A DNA stretch of 64,000 nucleotides, taken from NCBI GenBank assembly GCA_037349105.1, contig JAYJMM010000081.1, positions 1,897,920 to 1,961,919 of the forward strand, given 5' to 3'. The notes under the pieces were generated by a model. It had not been told where the DNA came from. It did not search any database and saw nothing but the letters and a program-made list of their open reading frames with translations. This document shows, in pieces, positions 1 to 9,900 of the stretch. The DNA is from Limnomonas spitsbergensis (taxonomy: Eukaryota > Chlorophyta > Chlorophyceae > Chlamydomonadales). Every line of letters begins with the position of its first letter. The first letter of the stretch is position 1. The translations under genes were made by a program, and so were the position numbers.

Positions 1-233
1 GAAACCTGTCGGCCCACCACAGCCCGCCCCCTCACCGTCGGCCCACCACAGCCCGCCCTCCTCACCGTCGGCTCACCACAGCCTGCCCCCTCACCGTCGG
101 CCCACCACAGCCCGCCCCTTCAACGTCAGCCCACCACAACCCGCCCCTCACCGTCGGCCCACCACAGCCCGCCCCCTCACCGTCGGCCCACCACAGCCCG
201 CCCTCCTCACCGTCTGCCCACCACAGCCTGCCC
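1..233. repeat. 29-31 bp minisatellite at the donor of the last SpoVS exon
   Basis: About eight head-to-tail units. Read on the minus strand, each starts with a GGTGAGG or GGTGTGG donor-like sequence and continues with CTGTGGTGGGC. The first unit begins exactly at the donor of the exon ending at 240, so the repeat unit is the 5' end of the intron itself. Long open frames across the array are repeat artefacts. The array continues off the left edge. Confidence 0.8.
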
Positions 234-239
234 CCACAC

Positions 240-374
240 CTTTGGCAAGCGTGTCTTGAAGACGAGGAAGGCGAAGAGGTTAGGGTCCTGCACGCCCTCG
301 GCATTCGAACGGTGGACAGGCAGGAACGTCACCTCCTGGTCTTGGCCTTCATTTTGGACATATCTGCGCGCCAC
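240..374 (-). CDS. SpoVS gene exon, C-terminal part of the domain
   Basis: Exactly 45 codons, phase 0 at both ends, between an acceptor CGCAG and a donor AAG/GTGTGG. It encodes VARRYVQNEGQDQEVTFL and then a Phe-rich strand ending AFLVFKTRLPK. It continues without a gap from the SIA that ends the exon at 1147. Confidence 0.65.
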
Positions 375-571
375 CTGCGGGAACACGAGGAAGCTCAGGC
401 TCAGCAGCGATTCCTTTTTCGCAACTCAGCTACGTGTCTACGCCCCATTTGTGGCCGGCCATGCTGCTTTGGCCACCTGTCGTAGGCCGGTCCAGGTCAA
501 GCCCCAAGCGGGCCTTCGGCGGCTGCAGGGCAGCCTACCGAGGTGGACTGGTGGCAGGGGAATAAACGGCG

Positions 572-611
<40 letters not shown>

Positions 612-2249
612 CACGTTTGAAATTTCAGGTTCTGGGCTTCAGGTTCCAGATGTGGCTCAAGACGGGAGGGCATGCAAGCATGGCCGCATATTGCTCAGCG
701 CCATGGATTTGTTGGCGCAGTCGTATGATTTGAGGGCATGGATGTCCATGTGCATAGGCGCATAGCTATGTGGGAGTCGTGTGGTCAGGGGCATGCACAC
801 GTGGACACAGTTTCAAAGTTTATTTTTTTGTGACTCGGCTACATTTCAGCTACCTCCCAGCTTCCGGCTGGAGGCACCCTTTGTGGCCAGCCACGCTGCT
901 TTGGCCACTGGACATTGGCCTGACAAGCTATGATCCCAATCGGGCCTGTGGTGGCTGCAGGGCGGCCTGCTCAAGGTGGCCTTGTAGCCGAGAATGAAAC
1001 ATTTCACACGTTGCTTATCGCCATCGATTCGCTGGCGCGGCCGGGTGATTTGAGGGCATGCATGCACGGTATGCATGCATGCATGCATAGCCCCGGGGGA
1101 TTCGTGGGCTCGCGGGCTTTCATACATGGCCGCCATTCGCGCTCACCGCGATAGACTTGATGGCACGGTTGAGTGATTCGTGAGTCGCCTCCAGGCGCAG
1201 CGCCGTGATAATTGTGTTGGGCATGCGTTGCAGGACCTGAGGAAGGACAGCGGGCAGCTGTTAAGAAGGTTCCAATGCTGGGATTCATTATATTTATGTT
1301 TCTCTTGTCCTGCTCTGCGGGCGGACCCACCCGTGACCGCTCAAGTCTTGAGTGGGACCATGCAGCATGGCAGTATGGCATGCCATACCATACGTAGCCA
1401 GGCCAGAGGCTCGGTAGGTAACTGAACTGTAGCCGAACACTCAGTTGCAAACCTGCAGGGCAATGAGACAGCTATGCTGCAGGGCTAAGTACATGGACTC
1501 GTGTGATTACCTTGCAGATCGCGCCAGCAGCATTCTTGACATTCGTGTTGGCCTTGATTGTGACCCCGCTGTGGTCCCTTGAGAAAGTGTTGGATGGAAC
1601 GGAATGTGCGAGCAACGGAGTTTTCGAGGTTTTGCATGGTGCTGTTGCCGCCTAGGTAGCGTAAATCTCCGGCGAGTCGGAGACTGGCAATACCTGTCGC
1701 TGTAGTCGCTGCTGCAGCGCATACATCGCCCTCTACTGCGGCCACCGTTGCGTTGGTCGGTGGAATTACGCGGCTGGGAAGCGGCCCAATGATTTTCGTT
1801 GACCGTTCGGAGGAGGTGGCGATAGCGGCATCTGTGTCGCAGGTGGTGCTCGATAATGGCAAGCATGCGACCTCTTGCGACGGGATGCTGGATGGTGTAT
1901 CTCGGGCGCTGATGATGATGCGAAAGATGCTCAGTTCGGGCGCGTCCGTAGCTGGACTGCTAGGACTGCATGGGTGGCCTACAGCGGTGGCAAGCGGCTT
2001 GACGGCATCCGCTCTGTCAGTGGAGGGGATAAAATCGTTTCTATTATTTGACAGGTATCGAAATTGAGAACAACGTGACTAGATTGCTTACCGAGGCCCT
2101 GTGAGGCGCCATGGACCCGGCCCTGTTGAACGCCTTGACACGGATGAGGGCGAATGCACAGGGCTGCCGCTGAACGAGGCGCTGAATGAAGTCCTGATAG
2201 AGGTGCTTCGCATCGAGGGAGCAGCTGTATTTAGCAAAGCTGGAGCCAT
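240..2249 (-). CDS. SpoVS-domain protein, nuclear gene with transit-peptide-like N terminus (partial)
   Basis: Exons read on the minus strand: 2249-2092 (start codon), an unresolved middle part within 2013-1653, then about 1652-1511, 1236-1147 and 374-240; the gene continues off the left edge. The first exon begins MAPALLNTAAPSMRSTS and is rich in Ser, Arg and Ala with few acidic residues, which fits an organelle transit peptide. The joined domain reads VTIKANTNVKNAAGAICK, then VLQRMPNTIITALRL, then LNRAIKSIA, then VARRYV, then EVTFLPVHR. This follows the bacterial SpoVS pattern: a beta strand, an AGA(I/L)xK helix, an LNxA(I/V)K helix, an ARxxV turn and a late strand. SpoVS folds like Alba nucleic-acid-binding proteins and affects spore septation in bacteria; its role in algae is unknown to me. 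The three domain exons join in phase 0. How the middle exon is split is uncertain. Confidence 0.6.
375..1146. other. Intron of the SpoVS gene holding two copies of dispersed repeat B
   Basis: Copies of a roughly 150 bp dispersed element lie at about 415-560 and 830-1000. They share blocks such as GCTGCTTTGGCCAC and GGCTGCAGGGC. A GGCTCA hexamer run sits at 570-612 and a GCATGCAT-rich run at 1060-1088. I see no exon in it. Confidence 0.55.
1147..1236 (-). CDS. SpoVS gene exon, central helices
   Basis: Thirty codons, phase 0 to phase 0. The acceptor CTTCCTCAG is pyrimidine-rich and the donor is GCG/GTGAGC. It encodes VLQRMPNTIITALRL, then EATHESLNRAIKSIA, the helix-turn-helix core typical of SpoVS. 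The two other reading frames give no family similarity. Confidence 0.7.
1511..1652 (-). CDS. SpoVS gene exon, first strand and helix of the domain
   Basis: The donor AAG/GTAATC at 1511 is in phase 0 and the exon ends with VTIKANTNVKNAAGAICK. The start is less sure. A TAG in this frame limits it to about 1652, where CTACCTAG could serve as the acceptor. A different frame is open for much of 1511-2013, so more than one exon may lie here. Confidence 0.5.
2092..2249 (-). CDS. Probable first exon with transit peptide
   Basis: An ATG at 2249-2247 opens a 52-codon frame beginning MAPALLNTAAPSMRSTS, ending in phase 2 at CG/GTAAGC. The composition is typical of algal organelle-targeting peptides. A following exon starting at 2013 (CTGACAG acceptor, one completing base) keeps the frame open. 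That this exon belongs to the SpoVS gene is inferred from order and strand. Confidence 0.45.
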
Positions 2250-5042
2250 GTTGTTCCGGCGATTGTATGGCTGAGCTGTTTGGTCAGTCGGAAGCAGGCC
2301 CTAGGTCCCGGTATAAATGATCAACTTCGATACAGTCGTCACCGATACCGGTATCAATACATAAATTTATGTCAAATGAAAGATACGAGTCAACCTTTCA
2401 AATGGCGCACCTCGAGGCACACGTCGACTAAGGCTGTGTTTCCATTGGCTGTTTTGACGTCGGGGTGGGTTGCCAGCTAGGCGCCAGCTGTGCCACCCCG
2501 ACGAAAACGTTTCTATTGGACGTCGAAACATGACCGGCATTAATACAGTCGACGGTTGGTTTCCCAGACTCATCTGCCCAAACTTACCCAAATCCACTTC
2601 GGGTCCGAGACCCGAAGTGAGTTTGGGTGACATCCACCCCAAACGCCAGCTGGACAATACTTCGCAGCCTTGTTTTTTTAGCCCTGTGCTCATTCTCCTG
2701 TGTTCATACCGCTGATAAACTCTGATGGTTCGATGGAAGTCGACTGGCTGTCCCGGCACACGGAAGGCCACGTGACGATTTTCTACCCCGTCGTTGCGTT
2801 GCAGCATGCGCGACTGAACCGAAATAAAGCAATAGTATACGTAAGCACCACTGGTTGCTTTGATCTACGTGTTCAAGCTACATAGGTGCAGAAATTTCAA
2901 AAGAGCGTTGCCAGCTGCGCACAATGCCAGGACACATGGACAAGCCGATGGCGCGATTCGTTTTGCAGCAGCACAACAAACGCGACATAACAACTACTAA
3001 GGAATGCTGCGACATTTCGAAAATCTTAGCCTGCGAGGTTCTTGAATGCGAATCGGCCACCCCGGACATGCAATGGAAACGAAGGCCGGATTTTTCTGTG
3101 ATGGTCTCCACCTCGGGCTTAAACCTTGGCGCGGACCGAACAAAACCGACCTGCCCAACTGCTCACCTCAAACTCCAACGGAAACACAGCCTAACACGTC
3201 GGAATGGAGGGCGGAAGGCTTCCCAAGTATCGAGGCAAACCATGCACCTTCCGTGCAGGTCCGTCAGGGTTTGGGCCAAAACGCGTTGACGTTGACTTCC
3301 AGATAGTTCCCTCCACGAACAGAGAGCGAATAGATGAGTAACTTATGCAAATCTATGTTGATCTCGGCCACTGTTTGCTGTACGATCCCGGTCCATGACA
3401 TCACACCTCTGGGTCATGCTGAAAAGAATCGGCCGCATGGGCGCCCGACTGCTGTCTGGTCGGGAGGAAAAGAGATGAAGGGCTAGAGGCGAAAGGAAAG
3501 GAGCAGACGGATAAAAAGGGGAAGGAAAAAGATCTTCCCCAGAAGTAAAGGAAGCTTTACAATCCAGGTGGGCATCAACATGCCTCAGTTTGTCACTTGG
3601 AACGGAACCACCTCAGGCTAAAGCTCTCCTGACCTTTCCAGTTTCCTCTCACATCTAGTCTTACTCCGGGGGACCGACCTTACAGGCCCACACCCCCGTG
3701 GCACCACGACCTCGCTTTTGTCTATTGACCTAATGGCAGTTCTGGCACCGTCGTTGTCTCTCACCAGCCCCTCATGCAAGCACCTTCCAATCTTCAATTG
3801 ATGGCTCCTGTGCCGCTACGGACATGTCCGCTGGCTCATTCAATCCTTCACTTCATATTTACACACGAGAGGCAAATCTGCAACACATTTTGCCTCTTTT
3901 ACTCTCGCTTTTACTCCTCACTCGCTACCGTCATGGCGTCACCTGTCACTGATCCTCGCCACATGGCCCCTTTTGACTTGGGGGCTGCCCAGTTGGGCTC
4001 ACTCACCCACACTCAAAGCTTTGCTTACCCTCTTGATGCCTCCTACACCTGCTGACCTGATCGTCCTGTTTCTTACAGCAGGCTGCCGCGGTCACTTTGC
4101 TTGTTTGGGACAATCCACAACGCCTTTTCCACCTTCCAGACTGATCACCCCTTTGCTTACCCTCCTTGTGTCCTCCAGGCCTCTCCTCTTGTTCAGTTCA
4201 TTTTTTCCCTCTTCCGTTTACTTTCTTTTTTTTCTCCCTTCTGAACAGTTGGGCGCCCACGCGACCGAGCCTTATTGTGTATGGCCCACAGGTGTAACGT
4301 CATTGAACCCTATGATCAATCTCCTTGATTTCGATGCCAAAATCATTAACAAAAAAAACAGTCCGATGGGCAGTTGCCCCAACTCGATATTCCGCCAAAC
4401 CCATGTGCACTGTTAAGGCACGTGGCCGAGCCTTTTTTAGCAGGGGCACCTTAACAAGTGTGGACAACGACCTTGCCAAGGTATTATCAAGGTGCGCAGC
4501 TGTGCATTGTAAACACAGTGTCATTGATGATTGATGCGGACATATATACCAGTTCTAAAATATGTTTTCTACTCTCAGGTTGGGGTAGTTGGGGACCTCC
4601 GTGACCCACATCATGGACAGGTATAAACCATGCATACATCCTGCCGGAAACACACACCCTGCCTCGCAATTCGTCAGCCTAGATATGGCATTGCGACGTT
4701 GACACAAAAATAAATATCACAAATGGACACAAGAAATCCACAAACGATTCCCCAAACACTGTTAGCCCGACACCACACGGAATCCAGGTTTAACCCATCT
4801 TATATGCCACTTTACAAGTGAGGACAACAACCTTGCCAACAATTGAGATGTGAGACAAGGTAGTGCTTCACCACGCAGGTTAGAGATATTCCATCCTTCG
4901 GGTGGCCGGTGGGCACGGCAGACTTAAACCTGCTACCCACCGCAACGCAAGCACCAAGCGCCCCCTACGCATGTAGGCCACTAGGAAGGGGCCCTCCAGA
5001 TCTAGATCCTCTCTTGATCTGTGCCCTCTAGATCAAGGCCCC
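2250..5042. other. Intergenic stretch, no confident gene
   Basis: It should contain the promoter of the SpoVS gene and the 3' UTR of the coiled-coil gene. I see no convincing coding frame on either strand. Two degraded copies of a short dispersed element lie at about 4245-4310 and 4415-4460 (blocks GCCGAGCCTT and GGTGTAACGTCATTG). Confidence 0.5.
4811..4815 (-). terminator. Possible TGTAA polyadenylation signal of the coiled-coil gene
   Basis: TGTAA on the minus strand, about 230 bases beyond the stop codon at 5043. Chlorophycean nuclear genes commonly use TGTAA as the poly(A) signal. The pentamer is short, so chance occurrence is possible. Confidence 0.3.
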
Positions 5043-6950
5043 CTAGAACTCTGCATTGCCACTCCCAACATCCCACATTACGCCGCTGCCTAGCATCTTT
5101 GAGATCTTGCTCTTGATCCGCTGGCCAAGGCTGCGCTGCATCCCCCCCTTCCCGTCGCCGTGCCCTATAGGGGGCCTGCCCGTCACCATCGAGGCGATTC
5201 TCAGTTCCAGGGGCCCTAGGTCAGACGGCGCCATGTCATCAAACCGGCCCGAGGTCCACTGACCCGCTGTCATGCTCCCGTCCCCTCCGCCCATCTCGTC
5301 CAAAGAGCCGCCCCCGTTCAACGCCGCACACGAGCCATCCTCCGACGCGTCTGTGCCCACCCTGCGCCACGACTTGCGGCCTAAGCTAGGGCCCGCTCCC
5401 TCCGTCTTGTCGCCAGTGCCGCCGCTGCCTTTGCCCTCCTCGGCTGCGGCCGGGCGAGCCTGCCACCGCGGCGGAAGCTGCGCTGAGGCCCGCTCTGCAT
5501 GCATGCGGTCAGGCTCTCTCTCGCTTGACCCCAGCGGCAGTTGGTCCACTGACGCGTACGCCTGCCGGCCGTCAGCCTTTTCGAAGCGTCGCAAATGCGG
5601 CTGACAAAGTTCGGTCACAAGTGACCCAGCATCGGGCTGGATCTCACATACGCGGATCCGGGGCGCAATTGTAGCCGAGTTAGATCCCGCCATAGCCCGA
5701 GCATGGACTGCCATAGCCCGAGCATGGACCGCCACATGGCATGTAGAAGCCCCTTCTACATCCTCTGCCGCCTCTACCGCAGCGGCAACAACTCTGTCCC
5801 CCACTGCCCCAGAGGCCGCTGCCAATACCGCATCTGCAGCCGCCGCCTTTGCGTCCGACACCTCAGCTGTATGTGCGGATAGCTCCTCACTCCCGAGGCT
5901 GCCGCTGCCGCTGCCGCTAGGGTCGCCGCCTCGGCTGCCCCGCGTGGCGGAAGCATACGCTGATGCCGACAGCGAAGCAATGGCTTTGGCCACTAATGGC
6001 CCGCTGGAGGTGCGGGCCAACTGAGCAGCGTGAGGCGCTGGCGCGGCCCGGGAAGCCAGGAGCGTCTGAGCTGCTAAGGAGCCAGGTGCCCCGGGGAGCT
6101 CTAGGGAGGATCGGGGACGTGGCTGGAGCTCGGCTGAGGAGCGCAGCTTCTGCCCACCCCTGCCTCTGCCACTGCCACTGCCTCCACCTCCATCTAAGGT
6201 GCTGCCTCCACCTCCGCCCCCGCTCGACCAGCGTCCGCTCCCCCCCACAAAGTTCCTCAGCGGACCGGAGCGGCCCACGCTGGGTGTCCTCTCACTGGAA
6301 CGGATTGGGGCCAATGGGTGACGGGGTTGGTATCGGGATCCGGCCGCTGTCGAGGCAGACGAGGACAGCGGCGCATCAGCAGGCGGGCCAGCGGGGCCGC
6401 TAACCAGCTTATGTAAGGGCTGCATTAAGACGTCGTCGGTCACCTTGGCAGGAAATGTCGATGCCGCCGGCGGGAGGGCACGGGCGCCAGCCCTTGCGGC
6501 TGTGTGCTGCGGGACCCCTGCAGCAGAGGCCTTTTTGCTGCTCGTCACAGAGGACCGATCGGCAGCCACCGGGGAAGACGCTCTCCGGGTGCAAAGCGAG
6601 GGCATGACGTCGACGCTCCCATGGCTGGGCCCGGTGGCCCATGCAGACGGCGCGTGTTGCAGTTGTGGGTGAACGTACCGGGCAGCAACATTTAATGATT
6701 GGTCGCTACCCTCGAACGTCTCTGGGCGTGACCTGCGGGGCTGTTGCTGCTGTGCGGTTGCATCATCCAGGAGGTCAACGCTGTCGAGCGTCTCCTGGCG
6801 CGGTCGGCAGGGCTGCAGGAAAGACTCGCTGGGTCCCGTCGGCTTTGGAACCATGACAGAGCCCAAGCTGCCGCCGATGTACCGTAGTGGATGTACCGCT
6901 GGCGGCGTACAACAGGGGATGTACAATGGGTTGACGCTGTTCCGGACCTC
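5043..6950 (-). CDS. Terminal exon of the coiled-coil gene, disordered tail
   Basis: 635 codons plus TAG. The acceptor is ACGCAG after a run of CCCTAAACCCTAAACCC, a telomere-like polypyrimidine tract. The sequence is low in hydrophobics, with Gln, Ser/Gly (GGSGRWSSGGGGGG), Ala and Arg-rich patches and a basic amphipathic C terminus around QRIKSKISKMLG. The open frame extends upstream to 7244, but that part contains the intron. No catalytic domain is visible. Confidence 0.6.
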   Translation of the reverse strand, partial: EVRNSVNPLYIPCCTPPAVHPLRYIGGSLGSVMVPKPTGPSESFLQPCRPRQETLDSVDLLDDATAQQQQPRRSRPETFEGSDQSLNVAARYVHPQLQHAPSAWATGPSHGSVDVMPSLCTRRASSPVAADRSSVTSSKKASAAGVPQHTAARAGARALPPAASTFPAKVTDDVLMQPLHKLVSGPAGPPADAPLSSSASTAAGSRYQPRHPLAPIRSSERTPSVGRSGPLRNFVGGSGRWSSGGGGGGSTLDGGGGSGSGRGRGGQKLRSSAELQPRPRSSLELPGAPGSLAAQTLLASRAAPAPHAAQLARTSSGPLVAKAIASLSASAYASATRGSRGGDPSGSGSGSLGSEELSAHTAEVSDAKAAAADAVLAAASGAVGDRVVAAAVEAAEDVEGASTCHVAVHARAMAVHARAMAGSNSATIAPRIRVCEIQPDAGSLVTELCQPHLRRFEKADGRQAYASVDQLPLGSSEREPDRMHAERASAQLPPRWQARPAAAEEGKGSGGTGDKTEGAGPSLGRKSWRRVGTDASEDGSCAALNGGGSLDEMGGGDGSMTAGQWTSGRFDDMAPSDLGPLELRIASMVTGRPPIGHGDGKGGMQRSLGQRIKSKISKMLGSGVMWDVGSGNAEF

Positions 6951-9900
6951 CTGCGTCTGGGGGTGGTAGGGTTTAGGGTTTAGGGGCGGGAGGGGGACAG
7001 ACACATGGATTGGGGGTAAGCGGGAAAAGGCAAGAGAGTCCAAAGCATCCACCAACTTCCTTTCCAATTTCCAAAGGAGAGTGGTTAAGACAGAAACGTC
7101 CCTGGTTTTATATGAGCTTGAATCGATTTTACCTGGGGACGTGTGGGCAAGTAACACATAGGGCACATCACCGACTGGGCAAACCACATCGCTCCTCCTA
7201 GTCGGCCCCAACACCATCAGGATGGCAGTAGGTGCCGTAGCCATGTTAGGGTTAAGGGTTCAAGGTTAAGGGCTACATCACCCTAGCAGTAGACCGGTAC
7301 CGTCAGCCTGACACCGGTCCGATCTTGAATCCCAGGATAAGAAACCGGGACACAAATGTGGGCACACGGCCGAGGCGTCAAATTTACCGGACATTAAGTG
7401 GATACCGTATACCGGTGTGATTGGTACTGGTTGGTATTTGAAGTACAGGTGTCGGTGCTGTCTACCATCATTACTTGTGAGATACACAATTCCTCTCTGC
7501 TTACCGTATCCAGATAAGTCTTCACTCCACACCGTCCCATACCATGTAGCACAATCCGGCTGTACCTGTGCCGTATCGTGGCACTTTGGTAGTACAATCC
7601 GCTGAGCCTGTGCCGTATTGCGCCGTATAATGCCGTATTATGCCACCATGTTCCATACCCCCTCAGTGCAGGATTCAGACTCACCTCTTCAGCCTCCTCA
7701 TCGACCCCTGGAGAGCTATCTGGATCCTCGTGTCCTGAAGAGCTGTACAAATCCTTGGATCCGACGCCTTGAGATATATTCAGATCCTCGGATCCCACGC
7801 TTAGAGAGCTATCTGGATCCTCGGATCCAATGCCCTGGGATCTATCTGGATCCTGATCCATGCCTTGAGATCTTAGAGGACTCTCAGGTTGAGCCAGATC
7901 CAGCTGCCCCCTTGCCTCGTCCAGCACAGCGCGCATGGAATCCATGCACGTCTGCATGTGCTCCACGCGCTCGAGCATCGGCTTGGAGGGGGAAGGGCAC
8001 GCGCCGCGATTGGATGGAGAAGGGTAGGCGTTGCGCTCCTCATGGACAGACGCCTGCATCCACAACCTCGACAGGTGTGGGCTGCGTGAGCCGGCATCCT
8101 CGCTCAGCACCCGGGACGTCTGCGTGCTGTGCACGCCCTCCCCGTGCGGGCTGCGCAAGTGAGCGTCGCCAGCCGGCATCCGTGACAGCTGCGGGCTACG
8201 CATGTTCTCCCCATTTGGCACCTCCTGGGACATCTGTGGGCTTTGCATGCTCCCCCCAGGTTGCATCCAGGATGCTTGTGGGCTGCACACGCCGTCCCCA
8301 GCCGGTATCCAAGTGGTCTGCGGGCTGTGCATGCTGTCCCCGGCCTGCATGCGGGACGCGTGAAGGCTACGCAGGGCACTCCTGAGGGGGCTGCGGACCT
8401 GCCAGCCAGCCGTTAGGGACAGAGAGCTGGGGATCCCTTTGATGGGCGTTGTGGTCTGCACAAAGCAGTGGGGGGGGGGGAGCAAGAGGGCAGTTTCGTC
8501 GAGGTCTGCACAAAGCAGTGGGGGGGAGGAGCAAGAGGGCAGTTTCGTCAAGGTCTGCACAAAGCAGTGGGGGGGAGGAGCAAGAGGGCAGTTTCGTCAA
8601 GGTCTGCACAAAGCAGTGGGGGGGAGGAGCAAGAGGGCAGTTTCGTCGAGGTCTGCACAAAGCAGTGGGGGGGAGGAGCAAGAGGGCAGTTTTGTCGAGG
8701 TCTGCACAAAGCAGTGGGGGGGAGGAGCAAGAGGGCAGTTTCGTCGAGGTCTGCACAAAGCAGTGGGGGGGAGGAGCAAGAGGGCAGTTTCGTCAAGGTC
8801 TGCACAAAGCAGTGGGGGGGAGGAGCAAGAGGGCAGTTTCGTCAAGGTCTGCACAAAGCAGTGGGGGGGAGGAGCAAGAGGGCAGTTTCGTCAAGGTCTG
8901 CACAAAGCAGTGGGGGGGAGGAGCAAGAGGGCAGTTTCGTCAAGGTCTGCACAAAGCAGTGGGGGGGAGGAGCAAGAGGGCAGTTTCGTCAAGGTCTGCA
9001 CAAAGCAGTGGGGGGGAGGAGCAAGAGGGCAGTTTCGTCCAGGTCTGCACAAAGCAGTGAGGGGGGGAGGAGCAAGAGGGCAGTTTCGTCGAGGTCTGCA
9101 CGAGGTTAACCTGCTACACCTAATTATGTGATCCTGAATCAAGTTACTGGTACAAAAAGCATGAAGACGTGAAGTGAAGTTTTTTCAGTCCAACAGAGCA
9201 TCACATTTGATGCGTGGGACATGTGCCCGTTAAGGCGTAAACCGGTGCATGCACTTGATACTCTAGGACAGTGAGCAAAAACCAGTGAAAACGTGCAATT
9301 CACGGGGGAGGAGGGGCGCTGATTTGTTGTGAATTTGTCGTGAACTTGTGATGAACAGGGGGGAGGTGTGTACTGGACAACCGATTTAGTGTTTTTGCCT
9401 TGATTTTTCTTGTCATGAATCACTGCTTCTGAGCCACGTTTGATGCACACAATCTTTACAGATATGAGTGTTGTGGCCTGCCGGGCCTACGTAATGCAGA
9501 GGGGAAGCATGGTGTGGGTGGCTGCTTGCTTGTCTCTTTGGGGGGGGGGGCCAAGCAAGGGGGGCCAAGCATGGACTAAAGTAAGAAAAAAAGATTTTTA
9601 ATGAATCATATTTTGAATTCCCAACATCACTCAGCACCCATTGGGGGCATGGAAATCCTGCCTATTGCCTAGGGACGGCATCACCCTACCTTCGTGGGCG
9701 ATTCAAACGGCTGCGCGGAATCGAATTCAAACCGCTGGGTGGATTCGAATTCAAATGGCGAGTGGGCCGTGCGGTGCTGGGCAACCGCCTGGGACGAAGC
9801 CCCCTCAGCCATGGCAGTCAGTATTGCAGTGTCTGCCAGAGAGAAAAGGTACGACACGTCCGGCCACGTAGTCAGCCCGCCGCCCGGGCTATCCCGCTCG

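Noticed and set aside
8439..9131. Overlapping plus-strand frames of about 200-230 residues
   Set aside because: All are the 49-bp repeat read in different frames.
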